A stretch of DNA of 64,000 nucleotides from positions 1 to 64,000 of the forward strand of contig NZ_AZEC01000004.1 in the NCBI RefSeq assembly GCF_001435585.1. The letters are read 5' to 3'. The notes below the pieces were generated by a model. It worked only from the letters and a program-made list of their open reading frames with translations, was not told the origin of the DNA and did not search any database. The position numbers and the translations under genes were made by a program. Origin of the DNA: Schleiferilactobacillus perolens DSM 12744. GTDB taxonomy: Bacteria; Bacillota; Bacilli; Lactobacillales; Lactobacillaceae. This document shows positions 51,852 through 62,531 of the stretch, piece by piece. The number at the start of each line of letters is the position of its first letter. The first letter of the stretch is position 1.

Positions 51852-52977
51852 ACGGGTATTACGGGAAATGCTACGGGATAAACGGACCATTGCTTTGATG
51901 TTCATCGCGCCGCTGTTTATCTTGACGCTGATTTATTTCCTGTTTCAATCCAACGTTACCACAACCGCCACGCTGGCGGTCCGCGGGGTTGATAGTACCC
52001 TGGTCTCAGCGGTGGACACCGACCACGTGACTATTAAGCACGATACGTCCAAGCAATCCGCGGACAAAGTAATTCGGAAGCATGATTATGCCGGGATGCT
52101 GATCCAAAAGGGGGATAAGCTCACCCTCACCTTGGCGAATAGCGACCAAACAAAGAGTGCCGTTCTCAAGCAAAGCCTACAGGCTGCCCAAATTAAGCTG
52201 AAAACTAAGGCGGCGGCCTCAGCCATCAAGCGGGAAGCGGCCGCCATCAAGAAATTGCAGCAAGCCCTGGCAGCAGCGACCCGTAATCCGGCGGTGGCCG
52301 CTCAAACACCGGCGCAGCCGAGCCAGAGTAAAAATTACACGGTCAAGACCCACTACCTATACGGCAGCAGTGATTCCACGTACTTTGACACTCTGTTGCC
52401 GATCATGATGGGCTTCGTCGTGTTTTTCTTCGTCTTTCTGATCTCCGGTATCGCGCTGCTCAAAGAACGCACCACCGGTACCCTCTATCGGTTGTTAGCC
52501 ACACCAGTGAAGCGGGGTGAAATTATCAGCGGCTATCTGGCGGGATACGGCGCCTTTGCTTTAGTCCAAACCTTGCTGGTCGTGCTATACACGATCTTTG
52601 TCTTCAAAGTGCAGATCATCGGCAGTATTTGGAACGTGCTGCTGATCAATATCTTGCTGGCGGCGGTGGCGTTGACCATGGGCTTGTTCATTTCGACCTT
52701 TGCCTCGTCCGAATTCCAGATGATGCAGTTCATTCCCATCGTGGTCATTCCCCAAATTTTCTTCTCCGGCATCATTCCGGTGAGTACCATGCCCAATTGG
52801 CTGCAAGCCATTGCCCACATCATGCCGTTGTATTACGGGGCCACGAGCATGAGCAATGTGGTTGAAAAGGGTGCTTCCCTGACCAGTATCGCCCCGAGTT
52901 TATTAATCCTACTGGTGTTCGTTGCCGGCTTCTTGATGCTCAATCTAATCACGATGCGTAAGTATCGGAATGTGTAA
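51829..52977 (+). CDS. ABC-2 type transporter permease
   Basis: 382 aa. One N-terminal membrane segment, a large extracellular loop (about 45-195) rich in Ala/Lys with a coiled-coil look, then five membrane segments (about 197-375). ATG 51829 is set by AGGGAGG. It probably exports a drug or lipid-like compound; the substrate is unknown. Confidence 0.88.
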   Translation: MRIAGMIKRVLREMLRDKRTIALMFIAPLFILTLIYFLFQSNVTTTATLAVRGVDSTLVSAVDTDHVTIKHDTSKQSADKVIRKHDYAGMLIQKGDKLTLTLANSDQTKSAVLKQSLQAAQIKLKTKAAASAIKREAAAIKKLQQALAAATRNPAVAAQTPAQPSQSKNYTVKTHYLYGSSDSTYFDTLLPIMMGFVVFFFVFLISGIALLKERTTGTLYRLLATPVKRGEIISGYLAGYGAFALVQTLLVVLYTIFVFKVQIIGSIWNVLLINILLAAVALTMGLFISTFASSEFQMMQFIPIVVIPQIFFSGIIPVSTMPNWLQAIAHIMPLYYGATSMSNVVEKGASLTSIAPSLLILLVFVAGFLMLNLITMRKYRNV

Positions 52978-52994
52978 AAAAGGGGAGGACCAGT

Positions 52995-53639
52995 ATGGCT
53001 CTAAATAATGTCGAATCTCTCTTTGCCGCCAGTCTGCAAGATTCCGATTTGTCGGCGAAGCAAAAGGCCGTGTTGCGGGCCAGCTTGACACTTTTTGCCG
53101 ATAAAGGGTACGATCGCACCTCCACTGCAGATATTGCCCGGCTGGCGGGTGTGTCGGAAGGGACGGTCTACAAACGGTTCAAGACCAAACGCGACATCTT
53201 TGAAGCCATCACCACACCGTTTGTGGATCAAGTTCTGCCCACAGCAGCGGGAGAATTCTTTAAGGAAATTTCCACTGCGGGATTTCCCGATTTTCGCAGT
53301 TTATTAACCTTCGCTGTCCATGATCGAATCGTATTCGGTCTAGCAAATCGCCGAGAATTAAAGATCTTTGTCCAAGAAATTGTTGCCGATCCGCAGATGT
53401 TCAATGCCTTAGCCGCCCGAGCCAGTCAGTTATTCACCAAGGGTTTGGCGCCATTGTTTAAACAGTTTCAAGACACTGGTGAATTGGTGCAGTGGGATGC
53501 CATCCGGATTGGCCGGTACATTATCAGCACCGTTCTGGGCTATGTGCTCCCTAGCGTCATCGCGAGGACACCGGAACAAAATGTGGATCAAGCGACGCAA
53601 GAGATTGTTGAATTTCTGTTGAAAGGCCTGCATCCTTAA
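52995..53639 (+). CDS. TetR family transcriptional regulator
   Basis: 214 aa. The HTH is in LFADKGYDRTSTADIARLAG and SEGTVYKRFKTK. It is the last gene of the exporter operon and most likely represses it through the palindrome at 51064-51083. GGGGAGG precedes ATG. Confidence 0.9.
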   Translation: MALNNVESLFAASLQDSDLSAKQKAVLRASLTLFADKGYDRTSTADIARLAGVSEGTVYKRFKTKRDIFEAITTPFVDQVLPTAAGEFFKEISTAGFPDFRSLLTFAVHDRIVFGLANRRELKIFVQEIVADPQMFNALAARASQLFTKGLAPLFKQFQDTGELVQWDAIRIGRYIISTVLGYVLPSVIARTPEQNVDQATQEIVEFLLKGLHP

Positions 53640-53652
53640 GTACTGTGCAGAC

Positions 53653-53703
53653 AAAAAAGGTGATTTCAAAGCCCTGGAATGGGGCTGAAATCACCTTCTT
53701 TTT
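53653..53703. terminator. bidirectional terminator between tetR and copA
   Basis: AAGGTGATTTCA pairs with TGAAATCACCTT, with inner AGCCC/GGGCT, flanked by A and T runs. Confidence 0.85.
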
Positions 53704-55630
53704 ATGCCGCAATTTTTTGTTTGGTCTGCAACTTCGTGGTATTGAGCAACAGCGAACTGGCAACCGCTGACAAAGAGCTTAAAGCCATCCCTAAGCCCGC
53801 CAATTCTGGACTGAGGATAAGTCCCAGACCGGCAAAGAGGCCGGCGGCGATGGGAATGCCCAGCGTGTTGTAGATAAACGCCCAAAATAGATTAAGCCGA
53901 ATGCGGTTGAATGTTTTCCGCGCTAGCGTGAGCGCCGTGACGACATCCATCAAGTCGTTTTTGATCAGCACGATCCCACCAGACTCAATGGCAATATCGG
54001 TACCGGAACCCATGGCAATGCCAACATCGGCGGTGGTCAAAGCCGGCGCGTCATTGATACCGTCACCCACGAAGGCGACCGGGGCCTCTTTTTGCAGCTT
54101 GGCCACCACGGCGGCTTTATCGCCGGGTAAAACATCCGCGATGACGTCGTCAATACCGACTTGGCTGGCGATGGCTTCAGCGACGCGCTGGTTATCACCC
54201 GTTAACATCACGGTGTGGTAACCGCGTTTCTTCAAGGCGACGATGGCCGGGGCAGAGCTGGCTTTGGGCGTGTCTTGGATCGCAATCAGGCCCAGCGCAG
54301 CACCTTTAACGCCGACGACCACGACGGTTTTGGCCTCTTTTTGCAACGCGTTCATTTGGCTTTGCAAATCGGGGGAGAGGGTACCATGGACCATCTTCGT
54401 ATTGCCAATGAAGGCGGCTTGACCATTCACCGTGGCGGTGACGCCTTGACCTTCCACAGCTTGGAAATTTGTGACTGGTGCCGCAGTGACTTGCGCCGCC
54501 TTGGCCTCGGCCAGGATAGCGGCAGCTAAGGGGTGCTCAGACGCCGCTTCCAAACTGGCGGCGGTTTGCAGAACGGATTGTTCATCACCGATGATATCGG
54601 TGACCTTGGGTTTCCCCACAGTGATCGTGCCGGTTTTATCGAAGACGATGGTTTTGACAGTATTCGCTGCTTCCAGCACTTCACCGTTTTTAATTAAGAT
54701 ACCCAGTTTCGCACTGCGGCCGGTACCGACCATTAACGCGGTCGGGGTCGCGATCCCGAGCGCACAGGGGCAGGCGATAATGACCACAGACACGGCGAAT
54801 AACAACGAATTGACCAAACTGGCATTCAAGAAGACGTACCATACGGTAAACGTCGCAATCGCCGCAATCAGCACAACCGGCACAAAAATATCGGCAATCT
54901 TGTCGACGGTCTTTTGAATTGGGGCATGACTAGTTTGGGCTTTTTTCACCATTTCAACGATCTGGGCCAAGAGGGTATCATCACCGACTTTACCGGCGCG
55001 AAAAAGGAAGGTGCCATTGCTGTTCATCGTGGCGCCGATGACCTTGTCGCCAACCTTTTTGGAGACCGGCATACTTTCACCAGTCACCATGGATTCATCA
55101 ATTGTGGAACTGCCTTCAATAATTTCCCCATCGACAGCAATCTTTTGCCCGGGGCGCACACGGATCACATCGCCGACTTTGACTTCGGCTAAAGGTACCC
55201 GCACGGTTTGACCATTCCGGACGACTTCAGCGTCCTTGGCCTGCAAATCCATCAACTTACCGACGGCATTGGATGCGGTATCCTTCATCCGGGCTTCTAA
55301 GTATTGGCCGAGCAGGATGAAGGTGATGACGAACGCCGCACTTTCAAAGAACACGGCGCGATTGGTTAAGAGGGCATAGACGGAATATAGGTACGCGGTC
55401 ACCGTACCGATGGCCACCAGGGTATCCATGTTGGCGTGATGATGCCGGAAGCTGGCCCAGGCACTCTGGATAAAAGGCCAGGCCGCCACGGCCATAATTG
55501 CGGAGGTCAAGACGAATTGCGTCCAATCGCCGCCCGGCAGCATGAAACCAAAGGGCATGCCGATCATGTTCACCAATAGTGGTAAGGAGAATATCAGGGA
55601 GAAGATGAACCGATTGCGTACGGTCATCAT
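53702..55630 (-). CDS. copA: copper-exporting P1B-type ATPase
   Basis: 642 aa. Export of Cu(I). The CPC motif is at C287/C289, the phosphorylated aspartate D331 lies in DKTGT, and SEHPLA carries H366. [10 protein letters not shown] and a late YN plus MALSS segment for the exit path are present. There is no N-terminal heavy-metal-associated domain; the separate cupredoxin-like gene just upstream may take that role. The start overlaps that gene's stop (ATGA). Third gene of the cop operon. Confidence 0.93.
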   Translation of the reverse strand: MMTVRNRFIFSLIFSLPLLVNMIGMPFGFMLPGGDWTQFVLTSAIMAVAAWPFIQSAWASFRHHHANMDTLVAIGTVTAYLYSVYALLTNRAVFFESAAFVITFILLGQYLEARMKDTASNAVGKLMDLQAKDAEVVRNGQTVRVPLAEVKVGDVIRVRPGQKIAVDGEIIEGSSTIDESMVTGESMPVSKKVGDKVIGATMNSNGTFLFRAGKVGDDTLLAQIVEMVKKAQTSHAPIQKTVDKIADIFVPVVLIAAIATFTVWYVFLNASLVNSLLFAVSVVIIACPCALGIATPTALMVGTGRSAKLGILIKNGEVLEAANTVKTIVFDKTGTITVGKPKVTDIIGDEQSVLQTAASLEAASEHPLAAAILAEAKAAQVTAAPVTNFQAVEGQGVTATVNGQAAFIGNTKMVHGTLSPDLQSQMNALQKEAKTVVVVGVKGAALGLIAIQDTPKASSAPAIVALKKRGYHTVMLTGDNQRVAEAIASQVGIDDVIADVLPGDKAAVVAKLQKEAPVAFVGDGINDAPALTTADVGIAMGSGTDIAIESGGIVLIKNDLMDVVTALTLARKTFNRIRLNLFWAFIYNTLGIPIAAGLFAGLGLILSPELAGLGMALSSLSAVASSLLLNTTKLQTKQKIAA

Positions 55631-55893
55631 TCAATCACGACCTTGCCGTGGGCCATGTCCATGCCGCAGCTGAAGGTATATCCCCCAGGTTTGCTGGTGT
55701 CGATGGCAAATGTTTGGGCTTCGTTGAGCGGTAAGTCAGTCTTAATGTGGAAAGCGGGCAGTTGGACTTGGTCCAGACAGCCGACATTGCTGATGCGTTT
55801 AAAGGTGAGTTGCGCGGGAACGCCTTGCTTCAAAGTAACCTGGGCGGGCTTATAACCGCCATCGACGATAATGTTTGCTTCTTGCTTATTCAT
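55627..55893 (-). CDS. soluble cupredoxin-like copper protein
   Basis: 88 aa, no signal peptide. It resembles the soluble part of the upstream CupA-like protein: C39 and the block CGMDM (C76, M78, M80) mirror the copper ligands there. In the pneumococcal system a similar domain forms the N-terminus of CopA; here it is a separate gene overlapping copA by four bases. It likely hands Cu(I) to CopA. TTGGAGG precedes ATG. Confidence 0.8.
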   Translation of the reverse strand: MNKQEANIIVDGGYKPAQVTLKQGVPAQLTFKRISNVGCLDQVQLPAFHIKTDLPLNEAQTFAIDTSKPGGYTFSCGMDMAHGKVVIE

Positions 55894-55909
55894 GTGTGAT
55901 TGCCTCCAA

Positions 55910-56281
55910 TTATTTAATGATCAATTTTCCATGAAACATATTCATTCCGCAGGCAAATTCGTACTCGCCCGGTTTAGTCGTGTCGATATCGATCGTGTGG
56001 GCTTGATCCTGGGGTAAAAAGTCGTTGATCCCCATATCCGGGAACACCACGTGATCCAGACAGGTGGATGGGTCTTTACGCAGGAAAGTGAGTTTGGCGG
56101 GTAAGCCCTGTTTGAGAACCACCGTTTCTGGCGCATAGCCGCCGCTCACCAAGACCTGGGCATCTTGCCCCGTCTTTTCGATTTTCGCGGCGACGGCGGC
56201 AGTCTCATGATGGCCGAAGAACCACCACCCGATGAATCCAATGAGTGCTACAGCAGTAAGTAATACAGTAAGTTTGATCAT
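55910..56281 (-). CDS. cupA: membrane-anchored cupredoxin-like copper chaperone CupA
   Basis: 123 aa, the length of pneumococcal CupA. An N-terminal membrane helix (about 4-22) precedes the cupredoxin-like domain. C74, C111, M113 and M115 (in CLDHV and CGMNM) coincide with the copper-binding residues known for CupA. It is expected to capture Cu(I) at the inner side of the membrane and pass it to CopA. First gene of the operon, with AGGAGG before ATG. Confidence 0.85.
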   Translation of the reverse strand: MIKLTVLLTAVALIGFIGWWFFGHHETAAVAAKIEKTGQDAQVLVSGGYAPETVVLKQGLPAKLTFLRKDPSTCLDHVVFPDMGINDFLPQDQAHTIDIDTTKPGEYEFACGMNMFHGKLIIK

Positions 56282-56297
56282 GACGGCCTCCTATGTT

Positions 56298-56350
56298 TAC
56301 ATCTGTAAACTAACTAAAATTATCATATCTCTGAAGTTTACAGTTGTCAA
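56298..56350 (-). promoter_or_regulatory. cop operon promoter with two CopY boxes
   Basis: On the minus strand TTGACA (56350-56345), 17-base spacer, TATGAT (56327-56322). TACATCTGTA (56298-56307) matches the CopY box TACANNTGTA exactly; TACAGTTGTC (56339-56348) matches at all but one base and overlaps the -35. No copY gene is in the window. Confidence 0.8.
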
Positions 56351-56531
56351 CAACTATTTAAAATTAGGTGGGACGAGGCGATAGTTGAAGCGCTATCAAC
56401 ATTTTGAGATAATCTGGATAAAGGCGATCATATCAAGGGAGCAACGATTCGTTTCCCCCATGGCAACGGGGCGTGTCTCCTTATTGTGGTGGCACATTGT
56501 TATCATCATTTTGAGAGGGGGCGTAGAGTTA

Positions 56532-57155
56532 ATGATTGAATTTGGTGCGACATTGAAAAAGATTCGATTACAAAAGGGATTCTCCCAACAGTATGTGGCA
56601 GATCAATTGAACCTGACGCGGCAGACAATTTCCAAATGGGAAAACGGTCGTGGTTATCCAGACTTTGAAAATCTAATTTTGCTGAGTGAACTGTATGGCG
56701 TATCCATTGACAAGTTAGTCAATCGTCAAACTCTAAATCTAGACCCCGTCAAGGTGTTAAAGATGAACAAAAAGAGAGAAAAGGCGATGTGGCTGACCAA
56801 GCGCGCGAAGGTGTTCGTCATGGCCATTGTGGTGGTGTTGTTTGTCCTGGGTGGGAAATCAATCTACGATGACCGTCAGATGCGATTGTCAGATGCAGAG
56901 GTTAATCGTTATTTTGTATCGATCACCAATGTTAAGAAAATTCGTTACGAAAAGAGTAAGGACGGTCGATTGACCGAGCTGACGGCCATTGTGCTGAAAA
57001 ACGATGAGGTGTTACATTATCCGACACTGTCAGAATTGAAAAAAAGAAAATTGGTAATTCCCAATAAACCAACTGATTCCAATCTGGTTACCGAGCCCGA
57101 GAATGTCCAAACAATTTTTAAATCGCTTTTGACGAAAAATGCCCAACGCAAATGA
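56532..57155 (+). CDS. XRE-type HTH regulator with membrane anchor
   Basis: 207 aa. HTH_3 domain at 1-65 (GATLKKIRLQKGFSQQYVA; RQTISKWENGRGYPDF), a membrane helix near 95-113, and a small outside domain (about 120-200). GAGGGGG precedes ATG 56532. The stop codon lies next to the fucosidase promoter, so it may regulate that unit or the copper operon; neither is shown. Confidence 0.8.
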   Translation: MIEFGATLKKIRLQKGFSQQYVADQLNLTRQTISKWENGRGYPDFENLILLSELYGVSIDKLVNRQTLNLDPVKVLKMNKKREKAMWLTKRAKVFVMAIVVVLFVLGGKSIYDDRQMRLSDAEVNRYFVSITNVKKIRYEKSKDGRLTELTAIVLKNDEVLHYPTLSELKKRKLVIPNKPTDSNLVTEPENVQTIFKSLLTKNAQRK

Positions 57156-57184
57156 TTGACTTCCCCACCGAATCCGGTTACAAA
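57156..57184 (+). promoter_or_regulatory. promoter of the fucosidase pseudogene
   Basis: TTGACT (57156-57161), 17-base spacer, TACAAA (57179-57184), directly after the XRE gene stop. Confidence 0.55.
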
Positions 57185-57219
57185 GGAGGTAGTATCCGAT
57201 TCGGAGGAGGTTAATCAAC

Positions 57220-58362
57220 ATGGCTAAACAGGAGCAACCAATGATCAATATTCACCGCCAGAATCCGCCGGCATGGTTTAAGCAGGCTGATTTTGGCATT
57301 TTTATTCACTGGGGGGTGTACAGTGTCCCCGCATATGCGCCAGTGGAAAGCGAAGACTTTGATACGATTAAGAAACACCATAGTATTCGGTACATGTATA
57401 AACACACGCCTTATGCGGAATGGTACGCCAATGGTCTGCGTATTCCGGGCAGTTCGGTATGGCAGTACCACCATGAACATTACGGCGACCACACCCCATA
57501 CAGCAGTTTTGCCAAGAGTTTCCAGCAGACAGCCCAACATGTGGATGTCGAGAAGTGGGCAGATATGTTTGCCAAGGCTGGTGCGAAGTATGTGGTGGTC
57601 GTGACCAAACACCACGATGGGTTCGTGATGTACGACACCGATGTGGCCAACCCGCAGGTCGATGACTACCATCTCAATTTTGACTTTGTCGGCGAACTAG
57701 CTCAAGCAGTGCGTAAACGCGGTCTGCGGTTTGGCGTCTACTACTCCTCTCTGCTGGATTGGACATTCACACCGAAGCCCATTCGGACGGCGGCGGATAT
57801 GATGTTAGGAAACGATTAGAGTCAGACTTACTTGGATTATGCTTGGGATCAGTGGCACGAACTAATCAATCGATATCATCCTGATATTTTGTGGAGTGAT
57901 ATTGGCTATCCTGTTGATCCCCGCCTGCCGCAGTTATTCAAGGACTTCTACCAGGCTGTGCCAGAGGGCATGGTGAATGATCGGTGGGGGAGTTATCCCA
58001 ATTGGCTGCGGCATTCCTTTAACAAACCGTTATTCAATTTAGGCGCAAAGATTGTGACTGGCCGTTCGAATAAGGGTAAGGACACACCGCCGCTGTATTA
58101 TGATTATCGAACGCTAGAATACACGGCCGACTGGCACGGTACGGACTATTTCGAAACAACCCGCGGGATGGACAAGTCCTTTGGCTATAATCAATACAGC
58201 CGTCCGCAGGATTACATCACCGCAGATGAAGTGCGCCAGATTGTGGCGAAAGTCCGGCCACAAAAGGGGCGGTTATTGCTTAATGTGGGACCGGAGAAAG
58301 ATGGCAGTATTCCACCCTATCAAGAGAAGATTTTACGGGACTTGGCTGCGCAGCAACCGTAA
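57220..58362 (+). pseudogene. alpha-L-fucosidase (GH29), interrupted by an in-frame TAG
   Basis: The first 199 codons read as the N-terminal half of a GH29 barrel (FGIFIHWGVYSVPAY; TKHHDGFVMY; GLRFGVYYSSLLDW). TAG follows at 57817-57819. The same frame continues with SQTYLDYAWDQWHELI and DILWSDIGYP, where the aspartate is the probable nucleophile, to 58362. With no frameshift, a single base change explains the break. Full length would be 380 codons. GGAGG precedes ATG 57220. A fresh pseudogene, a sequencing error, or low readthrough are the options. A TTG-started fragment (57832-58362) has no good ribosome site. Confidence 0.85.
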
Positions 58363-58412
58363 TATACCGATCACTATGTTTACCCGCTATGACTAAGTAT
58401 CCAATATAGGCA

Positions 58413-58442
58413 TTCGACATGCATACGCCACCCCAATACAAT
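58413..58442 (+). promoter_or_regulatory. promoter of the acetyltransferase gene
   Basis: TTCGAC (58413-58418), 18-base spacer, TACAAT (58437-58442). Confidence 0.45.
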
Positions 58443-58476
58443 GGGATGAGATGGAAAGAACGAAAGGAGTGTATTG

Positions 58477-59046
58477 ATGGCCGACGATGTACTCACAAGA
58501 GCACTGAAAGGTGAACCAATCCAATTCGACGATCCCGGATTCCAAGCAGTAGATGATTTGGTTGCCCGCAATAGCCGTATTCTGGCTGAACTCAACACGA
58601 ATTACCATCAGCACGATGATGTGATTGCGCTATTGAGCAAGATGCTCCAAACGCGGGTGTCGCTCACCAACAATTTGTTGCCGCCGTTACAGACGGATTT
58701 TGGCGGGCACATTTTCCTCGGCGAAGACATCTTCATCAACCGCAATTGTATGTTCGTTGATTTGGGTGGGATTTATATCGGCGATCGGGTACTGCTCGGT
58801 CCCGGGGTGACGATCCTGACAGTCAACCATGAAGAGAATCCAGCAACGCGGCGTAATCTCCATTGCCAAGCAGTGCACATTGAAGCCGGCGCCTGGTTGG
58901 GCGCGAATGTGACTGTGCTGTCCGGAGTGACCATCGGCAAGAACGCCATCGTGGGCGCCGGGTCACTGGTGACCAAAGACGTCCCGGCGGAAACAGTGGT
59001 CATTGGTTCCCCAGCTCGGGAGGTACGCAAGATCAAAACTGAGTAG
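58477..59046 (+). CDS. maltose/galactoside O-acetyltransferase family (hexapeptide repeat)
   Basis: 189 aa left-handed beta-helix acetyltransferase. An N-terminal helical Mac domain precedes hexapeptide repeats (GGIYIGDRVLLGPGVTIL; GVTIGKNAIVGAGSLVTKDV). The catalytic histidine is H118 in TVNHEENP. The sugar acceptor cannot be told. ATG 58477 has AAAGGAG seven bases upstream. Confidence 0.88.
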   Translation: MADDVLTRALKGEPIQFDDPGFQAVDDLVARNSRILAELNTNYHQHDDVIALLSKMLQTRVSLTNNLLPPLQTDFGGHIFLGEDIFINRNCMFVDLGGIYIGDRVLLGPGVTILTVNHEENPATRRNLHCQAVHIEAGAWLGANVTVLSGVTIGKNAIVGAGSLVTKDVPAETVVIGSPAREVRKIKTE

Positions 59047-59079
59047 TCAGTGAATGTGAAACAGACAGGGGGGAGAACC

Positions 59080-59331
59080 ATGTATGTGGTGAAAAAGTTC
59101 CTGCATTCCGACAAAACCATCAATATTGTGGGATTGGTGCTCATCGGTGTATGTATTTTTGCGGCGGTGAGATTTCGGTATTGGACATCCACTTTCACGG
59201 TGGATGATGGCATGAGCGGGAGTTACCTTTACGCCCAGATGTTGCTCCGGGCGGTTGCTTACTTGATGGTGTGGGTGATTGTTCTGATATTTGGTGTGCG
59301 TCTTTCCTTTTATAGCAGCGAGAAAAAATAA
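59080..59331 (+). CDS. small two-helix membrane protein
   Basis: 83 aa with two hydrophobic segments (TINIVGLVLIGVCIFAAV; LLRAVAYLMVWVIVLIFG). ATG 59080 follows AGGGGGGAG. It starts 33 bases after the acetyltransferase and shares its terminator. Not recognised. Confidence 0.6.
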   Translation: MYVVKKFLHSDKTINIVGLVLIGVCIFAAVRFRYWTSTFTVDDGMSGSYLYAQMLLRAVAYLMVWVIVLIFGVRLSFYSSEKK

Positions 59332-59358
59332 CCAAGTCTTATCAGAAAAGATAGCAAG

Positions 59359-59400
59359 GGCCCAGCAAGACGATGTCGTTTTGCTGGGCCTAATTTTATT
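59359..59400. terminator. terminator after the acetyltransferase operon
   Basis: GGCCCAGCAA and TTGCTGGGCC pair perfectly across a 12-base loop, then TAATTTTATT. Confidence 0.8.
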
Positions 59401-59453
59401 GATGAGTGGAAGAAGTCAATTATAAGCGATCGCATTGGGTAAAAATCCGGCCC

Positions 59454-59753
59454 TTAATAATACCGGTTCCGCCAATCATAGCCCAGCACATAACCGTAAC
59501 CATTACTGGTCATCAGCCGACCCAAAGCAGCGAGATCATCTTCGAACTGTTGGGGATAAGCCGGTCGTTTTCCTAAACTTTCTTGATAAATTGTATTGGT
59601 TAATCGGGCAATGATGACTTGTGGTGCATTCTTGTCTAGGTCTTTATAAGCTTGCAGAAGAAAACCGCGGATTTTTGGAAATTCAGGACCGAGAATGGTG
59701 TACATATCTGAAAATAGGGTTTGAGTTTGCTCAGTAATGGAAGGCTTGGACAT
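59454..59753 (-). CDS. possible bacteriocin immunity-like protein
   Basis: 99 aa, probably all-helical. The pattern LFSDMYTIL, FLLQAYKDLDKNAPQVI and a late conserved-looking LGYDWRNRYY recalls the EntA-type immunity proteins in general layout, but I could not confirm the family. AAGGAGAAG precedes ATG 59753, which overlaps the end of the oxidoreductase gene region, so it is the second gene of that operon. No bacteriocin gene is seen nearby. Confidence 0.5.
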   Translation of the reverse strand: MSKPSITEQTQTLFSDMYTILGPEFPKIRGFLLQAYKDLDKNAPQVIIARLTNTIYQESLGKRPAYPQQFEDDLAALGRLMTSNGYGYVLGYDWRNRYY

Positions 59754-59757
59754 TGAA

Positions 59758-60750
59758 TCACTTCTCCTTCTTAGGATGTGGTGCAAGGTTAGGCAATACC
59801 ACTACTTTACCAAAACCTCGGCTGCTGGCCAAAAATTCATGGGCTTCCCGGGTTTCAGCTAGCGGGAAAGTTTTAACGGGGGAGACATCAATTCTGTGCG
59901 CCTCAATGAACGTGATGATCTCCTGAAGCCCCGCAGCGGAGACATGGTCACCTGAAGAGAAGCCGGTGAGGTACCGATTATTTGGAATATCACTGATGGG
60001 GTCGAAGTCTTGCAAGTACCACACGCCGCCGAGCTCGCCGGTGACGTTGACGATGCCGAATTCGGTCAGGTGCTGCAACGAATCCCGGGTTGATGCCGGG
60101 CCAATCAGATCAATGATCTTATCGAAAGGCCGGATATCGGCGGGCAGCTTCAGTGCATCCGGTGTGACGAGGATTTGATCCATGCCGACTGCGGCCAGCA
60201 ATGGTTTCTTTTTCGCTGATCGGGTCGTACCAACGATGTCCGTATGCCGGTTCAGCGCTTGGATCAGCTTGAATACGGCAACACCGACGCCGCTGGTAGC
60301 GGCCCGAATCAAGATGCGGTCGTGCGCTTTGACCTGCAAACTGCGGACAATCCCCCACGCAGTGTAGTAAGTTTCAGGCACGGCCGCTAAGTCGGCCCAA
60401 GAGAGGTCGGTGGTGACCGGACAGATCTGATCATTGGGCAGCAGTACATACTCGGCATAGCCGCCATCGAAGGCCCGACCCATTTCGCCCATGATGGAAA
60501 TGACTTTCTGGCCCCGCCGAAATTTGTCTGGGGCGGAAGTTTCGTCAATCGTTCCGACTGCCTCAATACCCAGAATTCGGGGAAACTTCACGCTGGGTGA
60601 TTCGCCTTCACGGGTGAATATCTCGGAATGGTTAATGCCGAAGCCGCGCACTTTGACCCGCGTCCAACCAGGTTTGACCGAAGGAGTAGGAACATCGACG
60701 TATTCTAATACTTCAGGACCGCCGGGATGGGACACAACAATTGCTTTCAT
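59758..60750 (-). CDS. quinone oxidoreductase-like MDR family dehydrogenase
   Basis: 330 aa zinc-free medium-chain reductase. The cofactor domain motif reads [12 protein letters not shown] (usual AxxGVG), and FGINHSE and GIEAVGTID are typical of the QOR group. Probably NADPH-dependent reduction of quinones or enones. The start at 60750 follows AAGGAG. It is divergent from the SDR gene and shares the operator at 60795-60814. Confidence 0.87.
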   Translation of the reverse strand: MKAIVVSHPGGPEVLEYVDVPTPSVKPGWTRVKVRGFGINHSEIFTREGESPSVKFPRILGIEAVGTIDETSAPDKFRRGQKVISIMGEMGRAFDGGYAEYVLLPNDQICPVTTDLSWADLAAVPETYYTAWGIVRSLQVKAHDRILIRAATSGVGVAVFKLIQALNRHTDIVGTTRSAKKKPLLAAVGMDQILVTPDALKLPADIRPFDKIIDLIGPASTRDSLQHLTEFGIVNVTGELGGVWYLQDFDPISDIPNNRYLTGFSSGDHVSAAGLQEIITFIEAHRIDVSPVKTFPLAETREAHEFLASSRGFGKVVVLPNLAPHPKKEK

Positions 60751-60781
60751 GATGGCAGCATCTCCTTTTTCGATCATTTTA

Positions 60782-60827
60782 ACATTAACGCTTGCCTTGA
60801 AGTGCACTCCAAGGTATACGATGTATT
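60782..60827. promoter_or_regulatory. divergent promoters around a MerR-type palindrome
   Basis: The 20-base palindrome CCTTGAAGTGCACTCCAAGG (60795-60814) has one mismatched pair. To the right, TTGAAG (60797-60802) and TGTATT (60822-60827) are 19 bases apart. To the left on the minus strand, TTGGAG (60812-60807) and TAATGT (60787-60782) are also 19 bases apart. The long spacers are the hallmark of promoters activated by MerR-family proteins, which twist the DNA. Confidence 0.65.
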
Positions 60828-60852
60828 CAGGTTAGCGAAAGGAGTTCTGCAT

Positions 60853-62449
<1,597 letters not shown>

Positions 62450-62460
62450 TTTAAGATGAA

Positions 62461-62497
62461 AATGGCGGCGCCTCGTGGGTGCCGCCATTTTTGCAGG
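62461..62497 (+). terminator. terminator of SDR-AKR operon
   Basis: AAATGGCGGC and GCCGCCATTT pair perfectly around a CCTCGTGGGT-type loop, then TTTG. Confidence 0.8.
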
Positions 62498-62531
62498 TGC
62501 TAGAATACTGGATACAAGGAGGAACATGCGC

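Noticed and set aside
57817-57819. TAG in the fucosidase gene as a pyrrolysine codon
   Set aside because: No sign of pyrrolysine use in this group; a simple nonsense change explains it.
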